Positions 1 through 8,219 of a DNA stretch of 64,000 nt are shown one piece after another. Below the pieces are notes generated by a model. It was given only the letters and a program-made list of their open reading frames with translations. It had not been told where the DNA came from and did not search any database. Source of the stretch: Plantactinospora endophytica (GTDB taxonomy: Bacteria > Actinomycetota > Actinomycetes > Mycobacteriales > Micromonosporaceae); contig NZ_BONW01000019.1 in assembly GCF_016862915.1 (NCBI RefSeq), forward strand, positions 1 to 64,000. Direction: 5' to 3'. The number at the start of each line of letters is the position of its first letter. Position 1 is the stretch's first letter. The position numbers and the translations under genes are program-made.

Positions 1-43
1 CCGAGCGGAACGGCCGCTCACCTCGGCGGGTACGGTCGGCGCC

Positions 44-910
44 ATGCCCGAAGACCGCCGTGCGTCCGACGCCGCCGCGCCGGCTGCGACGACGGCCGGC
101 CCGGGTGCGGTGCCGGCCGACCCTCGGGCGGTACTCGAACGCCCAGCGCCGCCCCCCGACGCCCTGCTGCGGTACGGCGACGACCCGGAGCACGTCGCCG
201 ACCTGCGGCTGCCCGCCGATCGACCCACCGGTCCGGCCCGCCCGCTGGTGATCGTCGTGCACGGCGGGTTCTGGCGGGCCGAGTACGACCGCCGGCACAC
301 CGGCCCGCTGGCGGCAGAGCTGGCCGACCGTGGCTACCCGGTGGTCCAACTGGAGTACCGCCGGACGGGGCAGCCGGGCGGTGGCTGGCCGGGCACCCTC
401 GACGACGTGGCCACCGGGGTCACTGCGCTGCCCGCACTGGCCGAGCAGGCGTTGCCGGCCGGACGGACGGCACCGGGGCCGCCGATCCTGCTCGGGCACT
501 CCGCCGGCGGGCACCTCGCGCTCTGGGCCGCGCTGCGCGCTCCGGAACGGGTACGCGGGGTGCTCGCCCTGGCGCCGGTGCTGGACCTCGCCGAGGCGTA
601 CCGGCTCGACCTGGACGGCGGCGCGGTCGCCGCGCTGCTCGGCGGCGGCCCCGAGGACGTCCCGGAGCGGTACGCGACCGCCGACCCGGCCCGCTCGGCG
701 GCACCCGCGACCCGGATCTCGATCGTGCACGGCACCCTGGACCGGCAGGTACCGGTGCAGCCGAGCCGCCGGTACGCCGCCGAGGCCCGCCGGACCGGCG
801 CTGACCTGCGCTTCGTCGAGTTGCCCGAGTGCGAGCATTTCGGGGTGATAGATCCGCTGTCCCGCGCGTGGCCGACGGTGTCGGCCGAGTTACATTGGCT
901 AGCTGGATGA
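44..910 (+). CDS. alpha/beta hydrolase (esterase/formamidase-like)
   Basis: 288-residue cytosolic alpha/beta hydrolase. Seen: an oxyanion-hole segment VVHGGFWR near residue 70, the nucleophile elbow GHSAGGH near residue 150, an acid-region segment HGTLDRQVP and a late His in ECEHFGV, giving a plausible Ser-Asp-His triad. The first 45 residues are Ala/Pro rich and probably disordered. HGGFWR with GHSAGGH is typical of small esterases and kynurenine-formamidase-like enzymes (family knowledge). No signal peptide is visible. No kynurenine-pathway gene lies nearby, so the substrate is unknown. The ATG at 44 is the first start available; a shorter product is possible. Confidence 0.85.
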   Translation: MPEDRRASDAAAPAATTAGPGAVPADPRAVLERPAPPPDALLRYGDDPEHVADLRLPADRPTGPARPLVIVVHGGFWRAEYDRRHTGPLAAELADRGYPVVQLEYRRTGQPGGGWPGTLDDVATGVTALPALAEQALPAGRTAPGPPILLGHSAGGHLALWAALRAPERVRGVLALAPVLDLAEAYRLDLDGGAVAALLGGGPEDVPERYATADPARSAAPATRISIVHGTLDRQVPVQPSRRYAAEARRTGADLRFVELPECEHFGVIDPLSRAWPTVSAELHWLAG

Positions 911-992
911 TCAGGCGGCATTGACGCAGCATCGCGTTCCCGGTAGAACCCCGGGAGGACTGCGGCGCCCCAGGCCGCTCCGGGAGGGATCC

Positions 993-2204
993 GTGTCGCA
1001 GATGGACCGCAGACGAGCGCTCAAGTTGCTGGGCTCGCTCGGCGCGCTCGGCGCCACCGGGCTGACCGCCGCGTGCGGCGGGCAGGACGGCGTCGAGACC
1101 GAGGAGCCGATCAGCGACGAGCCGGTTCGGATCGGCATGATCGTCGCCCAGTCCGGCGTCTACAAGCCGATCGGCGACGAGATGCTGCGGGGCTTCCAGC
1201 TCTATCTCGACCTGAACGACCAGCGGCTCGGCGGGCACCCGGTCGACCTGGTCGTCGCCGACGAGGGCGAGACGCCCGAGTCGGGGCGGGCCGCCCTGGA
1301 CGAGCTGGTCAAGCAGCGGGTGCTGGCGCTCACCGGAGTGGTCAACTCGTCCGTCATGCTCGGCATGCGGGACGCCGTCGAGCAGGCCAAGATCCCGCTG
1401 ATCGGCTCCAACTCGTCCCCGTCGACGTTGCAGAGCGTCGTCTACATCTGGCGTACGTCGTACATCAACGACGAGCCGGGGCGGGCCCTGGCGCCGTACG
1501 TCAAGGACGCGGTCGGTGCGAACGGCAAGGTGGCGATCATCGCGCCGGACTACGACGCCGGCCGGGACTCGGTGCAGGGCTTCCGGCAGAGCTTCGGGGA
1601 GTCCGACGACCGGATCTCCGACCCGGTGATCTGGACGAAGTACTTCCCCGGCAAGCCGGACCGGAACGGCTTCGCCCCGTACATCGAGCAACTGGTCGAG
1701 CGGGACCCGGACGCGATCTACTGCTTCTACTCCGGTGAGGCGGCGATCGAGTTCCTGAAGAAGCTGCGTCAGGCCGGCTACCGCAACCGGATCTACGCGC
1801 CGGGCTTCCTCACCGAGGGACCGGTGCTCGGGCAGCTCAGGCAGCGCGACGCCGAGGGAATCGTCACCTCGCTGAACTACTCCGCCGACCTCAACAACGC
1901 GGCCAACCGCCGGTTCGCCTCGGCCTTCCGCAAGGCGCACGGCTCGACCCCCACCACCTACGCGATGGCCTCGTACGACGCCGCGCAGGTGCTCAGCAAG
2001 GGGATCCGGATCGCCGGCAACGACCTCAACCCGTTGCAGCTCAACCTGGCGCTCGGCCGGGTGGGGCAGATCGACAGCCCGCGCGGCCCGTGGCAGTTCA
2101 ACCAGCCGCGTACGCCGCAGCAGAAGTGGTACCTGCGCGAGGTGAAGCTGGACGGGCAGGTGCTCTCCAACGTGCTGATCAACGAACTGGCGACGCTGGG
2201 CTGA
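993..2204 (+). CDS. Tat-exported substrate-binding lipoprotein (branched-chain amino acid type)
   Basis: 403-residue periplasmic-binding protein of the Leu/Ile/Val-binding (Peripla_BP_6) class. The GTG at 993 is preferred over upstream codons because GGGAGG lies just before it and the product then begins with a signal sequence: a twin-arginine segment DRRRALKLLG followed by the lipobox TAAC near residue 27. The mature part has the family's two-lobe pattern (PVRIGMIVAQSG start; VNSSVMLG and IPLIGSNSS segments). It should capture an amino acid or amide at the membrane surface for an ABC importer. No permease or ATPase gene is adjacent, so it is an orphan that borrows a transporter or acts as a sensor (inference). 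Confidence 0.88.
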   Translation: MSQMDRRRALKLLGSLGALGATGLTAACGGQDGVETEEPISDEPVRIGMIVAQSGVYKPIGDEMLRGFQLYLDLNDQRLGGHPVDLVVADEGETPESGRAALDELVKQRVLALTGVVNSSVMLGMRDAVEQAKIPLIGSNSSPSTLQSVVYIWRTSYINDEPGRALAPYVKDAVGANGKVAIIAPDYDAGRDSVQGFRQSFGESDDRISDPVIWTKYFPGKPDRNGFAPYIEQLVERDPDAIYCFYSGEAAIEFLKKLRQAGYRNRIYAPGFLTEGPVLGQLRQRDAEGIVTSLNYSADLNNAANRRFASAFRKAHGSTPTTYAMASYDAAQVLSKGIRIAGNDLNPLQLNLALGRVGQIDSPRGPWQFNQPRTPQQKWYLREVKLDGQVLSNVLINELATLG

Positions 2205-2313
2205 CCGGGAAACTGGACACGGGCCGATCGAGGGCTGGACGCGGGACTGACCGGGAGGCTGGACGGTGGGCTGGCCGGGAGAGTGGACGCGGGACTGACC
2301 GGGAGAGTGACGG
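2199..2313. repeat. five tandem 22-24 nt repeats starting at a stop codon
   Basis: Five degenerate units (2199-2221, 2222-2243, 2244-2267, 2268-2291, 2292-2313) share a core like CTGACCGGGA followed by CTGGAC. The TGA stop of the preceding gene (2202-2204) lies inside the first unit, and units 3 and 5 repeat a TGA at the equivalent place. Confidence 0.75.
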
Positions 2314-2316
2314 TGC

Positions 2317-2344
2317 GGCCCCCGGCCGGGACAGACCGGGGGCC
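2317..2344. terminator. GC-rich hairpin between convergent genes
   Basis: Arms GGCCCCCGG (2317-2325) and CCGGGGGCC (2336-2344) form a perfect 9-bp stem with a 10-nt loop. It lies between convergent genes and could stop transcription from both sides. No clear T-run follows. Confidence 0.5.
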
Positions 2345-2364
2345 AGCGCAGGGCCGGAAACGGC

Positions 2365-3189
2365 TCAGTCGCGCAGTTCGGCGACGCAGCACTTGACGCT
2401 GCCGCCGCCCTTCTTCAGCTCGGCCAGTTCGACCGGTACCGGAAGATAGCCGGCGGCGGCGACCTTGGCCGCCATCCCACTGGCCTCGCTGTTCAGCACC
2501 ACGTGCCGACCGTCGCTGACCAGGTTCAGCCCGAAGGCGAAGGCGTCCACCTCGTCGGCCCGGACCGCGTCCGGGAAGAGCTGGGCCAGTACCCGCTGGG
2601 CGGCCGTCGAGAACGCCTCCGGGAAGTACGCGATGTTGCCGTCGTCGAGCGGGGCGAGCGCGGTGTCCAGGTGGTAGAAGCGCGGGTCCACCAGCCGTAG
2701 CGAGACGACCGGGCGGCCGAGCACCTCCTGCGCCTCGGCGTGCGCGGCCGGCTCGGTGCGGAAGCCGTACCCGGCCAGGATCAGGCCGCCGTGCGCCTCC
2801 GGCAGGTAGGTGAAGTCGCCCTCACCCTCGTTGGTCTCGGCCGGCGCGACGAAGCGGGCGCCGTACGCCTCGTAGAAGGCCCGGTGCGCCGCCGCCTCGG
2901 CGGTGCGCTGCGGGTGCTTGAACCGGGCGCCGTAGACGGTGCCGTCCACCACGAAGGCGCCGTTGGCCGCGTAGACCATGTCCGGCAGCCCGGGTACCGG
3001 GTCGAGTTCGTGCACGGTGTGACCGAGGCCGAGCAGCGTCTCGCGCAGTCCGTGCCACTGCTTGACCGCCAGTTCCCGGTCGACCGGGGTGGCGGTGTCC
3101 ATCCACGGGTTGATCGCGTACTCCACGGTGAAGTACTCCGGCGGGCACAGGAGATATGTCCGCTTTCTTGGGATCCTCGGCTGGTTCAC
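2365..3189 (-). CDS. ddaH: dimethylargininase (N(G),N(G)-dimethylarginine dimethylaminohydrolase)
   Basis: 274-residue member of the amidinotransferase / DDAH superfamily, expected to hydrolyse methylated arginine to citrulline plus an amine in the cytosol. Seen: N-terminal LLCPPEYF and INPWMD segments, an acidic EGEGDFTYL segment, the catalytic-His region FYHLDTALAPL, and a C-terminal KCCVAEL carrying the candidate nucleophile Cys. These match the family's Cys-His-Glu layout and usual length. It is divergent from an Lrp/AsnC regulator 67 bp away, the common arrangement for an amino-acid-responsive catabolic gene. The frequent partner ornithine aminotransferase gene is absent here. A related citrulline- or arginine-active hydrolase cannot be excluded. 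Confidence 0.85.
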   Translation of the reverse strand: MNQPRIPRKRTYLLCPPEYFTVEYAINPWMDTATPVDRELAVKQWHGLRETLLGLGHTVHELDPVPGLPDMVYAANGAFVVDGTVYGARFKHPQRTAEAAAHRAFYEAYGARFVAPAETNEGEGDFTYLPEAHGGLILAGYGFRTEPAAHAEAQEVLGRPVVSLRLVDPRFYHLDTALAPLDDGNIAYFPEAFSTAAQRVLAQLFPDAVRADEVDAFAFGLNLVSDGRHVVLNSEASGMAAKVAAAGYLPVPVELAELKKGGGSVKCCVAELRD

Positions 3190-3221
3190 GGATCCAAGGG
3201 TAGGTACCGTGCAGGTTTACT

Positions 3222-3237
3222 AACAGCCAGAACTGTT
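3222..3237. promoter_or_regulatory. candidate Lrp/AsnC operator
   Basis: AACAG-N6-CTGTT inverted repeat in the 67-bp gap between the divergent dimethylargininase and Lrp genes, 20 bp before the proposed TTG start of the regulator. The position suits autoregulation plus control of the hydrolase; no binding data can be inferred from sequence alone. Confidence 0.4.
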
Positions 3238-3256
3238 GCCTGGGAGAGGCGGAACG

Positions 3257-3715
3257 TTGCAGATCGACGACGTGGACCAGCGAATCATTGCGTCGCTCGT
3301 CGCCGACGCCCGAGCGTCGTACGCGGAGATCGGATCGCGGGTCTCGCTCTCCGCCCCGGCGGTGAAGCGCCGGGTCGACCGGCTGCGGGCGGCCGGGGTG
3401 ATCCGGGGATTCACCACCGTCATCGACCCGGCGGCGGTCGGCTGGAACACCGAGGCGTTCGTGGAGCTGTTCTGCACCGGCCGGACCACCCCGACCCAGA
3501 TCACCGTGGCAACCCGGCGACACCCCGAGGTGGTCGCCGCCTACACGGTCTCCGGCGAGGCCGACGCGCTGGTACACCTCCGGGCGGCCGACATCGCCCA
3601 CCTGGAGCAGGCCCTCGAACGGCTACGCGCCGAGCCCTTCGTCACCTCGACCCGCAGCATGATCGTGCTGTCCCGGCTGGTCGACTCGCCGACCGTGGTC
3701 GCCGCCCCGGACTGA
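3257..3715 (+). CDS. Lrp/AsnC family transcriptional regulator
   Basis: 152-residue feast/famine regulator. N-terminal helix-turn-helix (DDVDQRIIASLVADARASY to SAPAVKRRVDRLRAAGVIRG), then an effector-binding/oligomerisation domain with the VSGEADALVHLR segment. The TTG at 3257 is preferred over the TTG at 3236 because GAGAGG lies about 9 nt ahead and the product then starts directly at LQIDDVD as in relatives. Family members bind amino acids and repress or activate neighbouring metabolism genes; the divergent dimethylargininase is the obvious target (inference). The 3' end of the gene forms the first unit of a 32-nt repeat. Confidence 0.9.
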   Translation: MQIDDVDQRIIASLVADARASYAEIGSRVSLSAPAVKRRVDRLRAAGVIRGFTTVIDPAAVGWNTEAFVELFCTGRTTPTQITVATRRHPEVVAAYTVSGEADALVHLRAADIAHLEQALERLRAEPFVTSTRSMIVLSRLVDSPTVVAAPD

Positions 3716-3791
3716 CCGGCCTCACCGTGATCGCCGCCCCGGACTGACCGGCCTCACCGTGATCGCCGCCTCGGACCGACCGGCGTTACCG
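3696..3791. repeat. three tandem 32-nt repeats spanning a stop codon
   Basis: Units 3696-3727, 3728-3759 and 3760-3791. Units 1 and 2 differ at one base and unit 3 is degenerate. The TGA stop of the Lrp gene (3713-3715) is in unit 1 and is copied exactly in unit 2. The GTG that opens the next long reading frame (3759) falls in this repeat, which argues against it as a real start. Confidence 0.85.
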
Positions 3792-3881
3792 GGCATCGCC
3801 GGGCCGACCGCTCTCCGGGCACTGTGCGGCATCGGGAACCCGGCCGGGAACGCGGGCGCGGGCCGGCGCGTCGAACCGCGC

Positions 3882-5936
3882 ATGACACGCGAACGGGGAA
3901 CTCGATCCGCCGACCGGGCGTCCCGGTCCGGCGCAGGCGTTCGTACCGCGCTGGTCGCCGGTCTGGCGCTGACCGGCACCCTGCTCACCGGCTGCACCTC
4001 CGACCCGGATCCCACGCCGACGCCGCCGCAGCGCGACACCGGGGTACCGGCCAGCGGGCTCCGGCTCGTCTCCTTCGACTCCTGCGCGAGCGCGCTGGCC
4101 GGGCTCAGGTCCGCCGCCAGGGCGTACGTCGGACCGTACGGCTTCGTCGGCGGCGGCTGGGGCCGCCCCGAGTTCCAGGCCACCGACGGCGGGGCCCAGC
4201 GGGCCGCCGGTGCCGACGCGGCAGCGGCGCGCGAGAACGCGGCGGCGCCCGGGGCCGGGCCCGGATACTCGGGCACCAACACGCACGAGGCCGGCGTCGA
4301 CGAGCCGGACCTGGTGAAGACCGACGGCCGGCGGATCGTCACCGTCGACCGGGGAACGCTGCGGGTGGTGGATCCGGCGAGCCGACGGTTGACCGGCACG
4401 TTGAAGCTCGACGCCGACCCGAACGTCGGCTGGGCCGAAAGCAACCTGCTGCTGCACGGCGACCGGGCCCTGGTGCTGGTCCGGGACCACGGCGTGGTCG
4501 AGCAGGGGGTGGCCCGGCGGCCCGCGCCCGGCGTACCGCCGATCGACGAGCAGGTCATCGTCGGGCCCCGGCTGATCCTGGTCGACCTGGCCGGCGCCCC
4601 GAAGGTCGTCGGCAACTACCGGATCGACGGCTCGCTGGTCGACGCCCGCCAGGTCGGCGGGACCGCCCGGGTGGTGGTCCGGTCCGGGCCCCGGCTCGAC
4701 TTCCCGCTGAACAAGGGGGAGGGCCCGGTCAACGAGAAGAAGAACCTGGCCGCCAACCGGAAGATCGTCGACCAGGCTCCGATCGACGCCTGGCTGCCCC
4801 GCTACCAGACCAGCAGCGGCGGGCAGAGCAGCACCGGACGGGTCGGCTGCGACCGGCTGAGCCGCCCTGCGGTCTACTCCGGCACCTCGCTGGTCACCCT
4901 GCTCAGCTTCGACCTCGGCGCCGCCGCCCTCGGTGACGGCGACCCGGTGACCGTGGCCGCCGACGGCGACACCGTCTACAGCAACGGGCCCCGGCTCTAT
5001 CTCGCCAGCGACCAGCGCTGGCGGGTGCTGCCGGCGCTGACCGCCGCCGACCGGGCGCCCGACCCGAAGGACGAGCAGACCGACATCTACCAGTTCGACA
5101 CCTCCGGCCCCGGCCGGCCCCGCTACGTCACCGCCGCCACCCTGCCCGGCTGGCTGGTCAACCAGTACGCGATCTCGGAGTGGGACGGGCACCTGCGGGT
5201 GGCCACCACCAGCGGGCGTACCTGGGGACAGAACCCGAAGTCCAGTTCCGCGGTGTACGTGCTGCGTGCCGACGGCCGTACGCTGACCGAGACCGGCCGG
5301 GTCACCGGGCTGGGCAAGGGCGAACGCATCTACAGCGTGCGGTTCGCCGAGGGCATCGGCTACGTGGTGACCTTCCGGCAGACCGATCCGCTCTACACCG
5401 TGGACCTGCGCGATCCCGGCAAGCCGAAGGTCACCGGCGAGCTGAAGATCACCGGGTACTCGTCGTACCTGCACCCGGTCGGGAACGGGCGGTTGATCGG
5501 GGTCGGCCAGGAGGCGGACCGGCAGGGGCGGACCGAGGGCAGTCAGGTCTCCCTCTTCGACGTCTCCGACCTGGCCAAGCCGACCCGGATCGCCCAGCAC
5601 CACGTCCGGTACGGCCACTCCGAGGCCGAGTTCGACCCGCACGCGTTCCTCTACTGGCCGGCCACCAACACGCTGGTGGTGCCCCTGACGACGTACGGGC
5701 CGACGGGGATCGACGGCAAGGGCACGCCCGGCGGCGGTGCGCTGGTGCTCCGGGTGGCCGACGGCGGCTTCACCGAGGCCGGTCTGGTCGAGCACGCCGA
5801 GGCGCGGACCGCCGAGACGAGCGGGATGATCCGCCGCTCGCTGGTGGTCGACGGGGTGCTCTGGACCGTCTCCGACGGCGCCATCAAGGCAACCGACCTG
5901 GGCACGCTCGGCACGCTGGGCGTGATCCGGATCTGA
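3882..5936 (+). CDS. secreted lipoprotein with beta-propeller domain
   Basis: 684 residues. Start ATG 3882 chosen because the upstream part of the frame lies in a repeat and the product from here has an export signal: a basic start, a hydrophobic run near residues 20-38 and lipobox LTGC near residue 39. The mature protein shows the hallmark TNTHEAGVDEPDLVKTDG of the 'beta propeller domain' lipoprotein family (Pfam Beta_propel), followed by repeated blades (e.g. VYSNGPRLYLAS; IYSVRFAEGIGYVVTFR). Such proteins are anchored on the outer membrane face; their function is undefined. It has no obvious partner here. C-terminal blades look intact, so full length. Confidence 0.88.
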   Translation: MTRERGTRSADRASRSGAGVRTALVAGLALTGTLLTGCTSDPDPTPTPPQRDTGVPASGLRLVSFDSCASALAGLRSAARAYVGPYGFVGGGWGRPEFQATDGGAQRAAGADAAAARENAAAPGAGPGYSGTNTHEAGVDEPDLVKTDGRRIVTVDRGTLRVVDPASRRLTGTLKLDADPNVGWAESNLLLHGDRALVLVRDHGVVEQGVARRPAPGVPPIDEQVIVGPRLILVDLAGAPKVVGNYRIDGSLVDARQVGGTARVVVRSGPRLDFPLNKGEGPVNEKKNLAANRKIVDQAPIDAWLPRYQTSSGGQSSTGRVGCDRLSRPAVYSGTSLVTLLSFDLGAAALGDGDPVTVAADGDTVYSNGPRLYLASDQRWRVLPALTAADRAPDPKDEQTDIYQFDTSGPGRPRYVTAATLPGWLVNQYAISEWDGHLRVATTSGRTWGQNPKSSSAVYVLRADGRTLTETGRVTGLGKGERIYSVRFAEGIGYVVTFRQTDPLYTVDLRDPGKPKVTGELKITGYSSYLHPVGNGRLIGVGQEADRQGRTEGSQVSLFDVSDLAKPTRIAQHHVRYGHSEAEFDPHAFLYWPATNTLVVPLTTYGPTGIDGKGTPGGGALVLRVADGGFTEAGLVEHAEARTAETSGMIRRSLVVDGVLWTVSDGAIKATDLGTLGTLGVIRI

Positions 5937-6012
5937 CCCGGGCGGGCGGCGAACAGGCCGCACAGCAGGATCCGCGCACCGGGCCGGGCGTGCCGGTGAC
6001 CCTCCGGCAGGG

Positions 6013-7119
6013 TTACAGGTACATCCCGGTCCGGTGCTCGCCCGGCTCACGGTGCTGCGGCTTGTCGCCCTCGCCGAAGAAGCGCCGGCCGCCGAACTCG
6101 CCGTGCAGCCGGTCGTCCAGCTCGTCGGCGAGCCCGGTCATCACCTGCACGGCGAGCATCAGGTGGGTGGCCTGGAAGTTGCGGCCGAAGACCGGGATCG
6201 AGGCCCAGACGGTGTCGTTGGTGCAGTAGAGCCGGCCGATCGGCATCCGGTTGGTCAGCTCGGAGAGCTTGACGTACAACTGCTCGGTCGGCTCGACCTC
6301 GGTGAGCACCGGGGAGAAGACGTCGACCAGCGGGGGGTTGTCCCGGACCCGGACGAAGACCATCGCCGAACCGGCCCGGATGCCGATGTCGCCGTCGGAG
6401 TCGACCTGGAGCTGGTCCGCCGACGACTTCAGCATCGCCGAGACCACCGTCCGGACCCGGTCCTCCAGGGCCAGCGCGTCGTTGCCGCTCTGCGCGGCCC
6501 GGGCCGCCGCCAGCGCCTCGTCGAGGTCGAGGTCGGCACCCGGATCGGCGCTGTCCTCGGGCCGGGCGGTGCCGAGCGGTTCGACCGCGACCGGCTCGTC
6601 GGACTCGTCGTGCACCAGGAAGACCAGGAACGCCGGATGGGGTGCGCCGTACACGTCCCGCAGGGTGCGCGAGACCGTGGTGGCGAGCCGGACCGCCTCG
6701 GACGTGTTCGCCCGCATTCCGAAGTGCCCGCCGGAGCCCTCGACCACACCGGGCGGCGACCAGCCGAGCGCGATCATGTCGGCGATCGCGGCCCGGTCCA
6801 GCCGGTACCCCTGCGGCAGTGCGCTGTTGCCCACCGCCCGCAGGTCGACCTGGCCGTCCTCGCCGACCTCGATGCTCACCGAGTAGACCGCGTCGCCGGT
6901 GCCGGAGGCGGTGGGGTCGAGGGTCAGCGCGATCTGCGTACCGATCGGCAGGCTGCGCAGTTGGGCGGCGAGCGCCCGGGCGAACTCCTGCCACGCCTCG
7001 GTCACCTTCACCCGGAGATCCGCCGTGGTGGGTTCGTCGAGCAGGATCGACTCGTAGTGTTCGGCCGAGTTCCCCCCGGTCTTCCCGTCCGCCGGCGCCG
7101 CAGAGTTGTCAACCGCCAT
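6013..7119 (-). CDS. YbjN-like / type III secretion chaperone-like protein
   Basis: 368 residues, cytosolic, no signal or membrane segment. The C-terminal third (about residues 215-345: LKSSADQLQVDSDGDIGI to LADELDDRLHGEFGG) resembles the YbjN fold, a relative of CesT-type secretion chaperones; the N-terminal half (about 20-165) looks like a related but diverged chaperone-like domain, the two joined by an acidic Ala/Asp linker. In actinobacteria such proteins are annotated as putative peptide-binding chaperones and are often found near secretion loci. No secretion gene is present here. The function is unknown; the domain call rests on pattern recognition. Confidence 0.6.
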   Translation of the reverse strand: MAVDNSAAPADGKTGGNSAEHYESILLDEPTTADLRVKVTEAWQEFARALAAQLRSLPIGTQIALTLDPTASGTGDAVYSVSIEVGEDGQVDLRAVGNSALPQGYRLDRAAIADMIALGWSPPGVVEGSGGHFGMRANTSEAVRLATTVSRTLRDVYGAPHPAFLVFLVHDESDEPVAVEPLGTARPEDSADPGADLDLDEALAAARAAQSGNDALALEDRVRTVVSAMLKSSADQLQVDSDGDIGIRAGSAMVFVRVRDNPPLVDVFSPVLTEVEPTEQLYVKLSELTNRMPIGRLYCTNDTVWASIPVFGRNFQATHLMLAVQVMTGLADELDDRLHGEFGGRRFFGEGDKPQHREPGEHRTGMYL

Positions 7120-7237
7120 AATCGCCTCCGTCCGTCAGGGCACCGCACACCCTACCCAGCGGACCGGTTGGCCGGGATAGTGCGGACCCCGATCAGACAC
7201 TAGAGGGCCGTGCCGACCGGGGTTCCGGCCGCCGCCC

Positions 7238-8137
7238 CTACCGGCGGGGGTTCGCGGCGAAGAACTCCCACATCGCGGCGGTGGCGTCGACGGCGGCCCG
7301 GTAGCCGCTCGCCGACGGCCAGGCGTGGCCCATCCCGTTCACCGTGTAGTCGACGATCCGGCTGCCGTCCGGGCAGGTGCTGGCCGTACGGTTCACCGTT
7401 CGGGCCTGGTCGACCCAGACCGGCTTCCCGACGGTGCAGCCCAGGTTCTTCTGCCAGCGCCCCAGTCCGCTGTACATCCGGGCGGAGTTGCGGTCGTCCC
7501 GGCCGATGAAGGTGATCAACGAAACCGGCCGGCCCGGCTTGTAGTTCGGGTCACTGGCGGCCGGACCGCTGGCGAAGGCGCCGCTGACCGGCGCGATCGC
7601 CGCGAACACCTCGGCCGCCTCGACCCCGAGGGCGTACGTCATCTCCGCGCCGGAGGAGAAGCCGGTGGCGTAGACCCGGGCCGGGTCGACTGACCACTCC
7701 TGCACCATCCGCTCGACCAGGGCCCGGACGAAGTTGACGTCGTCACCCTGCTCGGCCAGCCGGCTGAACTGCCGGTTCAGCGCCTGCGGATAGGCGACCA
7801 GGAAGCCCTCCCGGTCGGCGAGGGCGTCGAGCCCGCTGTCCTCGCGTACCGCTTCGGGACTCTGGTCGGTGCCGTGCAGCGCGACCACCAGCGGGATCGG
7901 CGTACCGGGGCGGTAGCCGGGCGGGGCGTGCACCGCCCAGGTCCGTTCGGTGCCGGCCCGGTCGAGGGCCAGGGTGTGGTTCCCGGGTGCCGGCGAGACC
8001 GCCGGCCGGGCGGCCCGGGACGGGCTCGGCGCGGTCTCCGGGCCGGCGGCGTCGTCCGCCGCGCCGCAGGCCGTGGTCGTGCCGACGACCGCCGTCAACG
8101 CGATCGCTGCCAGGATGGATCGTCCGACACTGCGCAT
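7238..8137 (-). CDS. PHB-depolymerase-like esterase lipoprotein (LpqC-like)
   Basis: 299 residues. Signal peptide RSILAAIALTAVVGTTTAC with a Cys lipidation site near residue 24. The alpha/beta hydrolase body has VVALHGTDQSPEA (oxyanion region), the nucleophile elbow GFSSGAEM (Ser near residue 165) and a terminal MGHAWP His, as in polyhydroxybutyrate depolymerase-family esterases and the LpqC-like lipoproteins. It should act on ester substrates outside the membrane; the natural substrate is unknown. It is divergent from a PadR regulator with a shared operator, so it is a likely PadR target (inference). Confidence 0.87.
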   Translation of the reverse strand: MRSVGRSILAAIALTAVVGTTTACGAADDAAGPETAPSPSRAARPAVSPAPGNHTLALDRAGTERTWAVHAPPGYRPGTPIPLVVALHGTDQSPEAVREDSGLDALADREGFLVAYPQALNRQFSRLAEQGDDVNFVRALVERMVQEWSVDPARVYATGFSSGAEMTYALGVEAAEVFAAIAPVSGAFASGPAASDPNYKPGRPVSLITFIGRDDRNSARMYSGLGRWQKNLGCTVGKPVWVDQARTVNRTASTCPDGSRIVDYTVNGMGHAWPSASGYRAAVDATAAMWEFFAANPRR

Positions 8138-8174
8138 CAGTTCCCCGTTCGATGTGCGGCTGCTGGTCGGGAGA

Positions 8175-8194
8175 CTATGTCAAAATTGACATAG
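8175..8194. promoter_or_regulatory. PadR-type operator between divergent genes
   Basis: Perfect inverted repeat with arms CTATGTCAA and TTGACATAG and a 2-nt centre. It contains ATGT (8177-8180), 8 nt, ACAT (8189-8192), the consensus of characterised PadR sites (ATGT-N8-ACAT). Each arm also carries a TTGACA hexamer, one per strand, so binding would cover both candidate -35 elements. Confidence 0.75.
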
Positions 8195-8219
8195 CAAGGC
8201 CGCTCCGGGAGATAACAGT

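Noticed and set aside
3759-3881. Longer N-terminus for the beta-propeller lipoprotein
   Set aside because: The added codons lie in a 32-nt repeat and would bury the signal peptide and lipobox.
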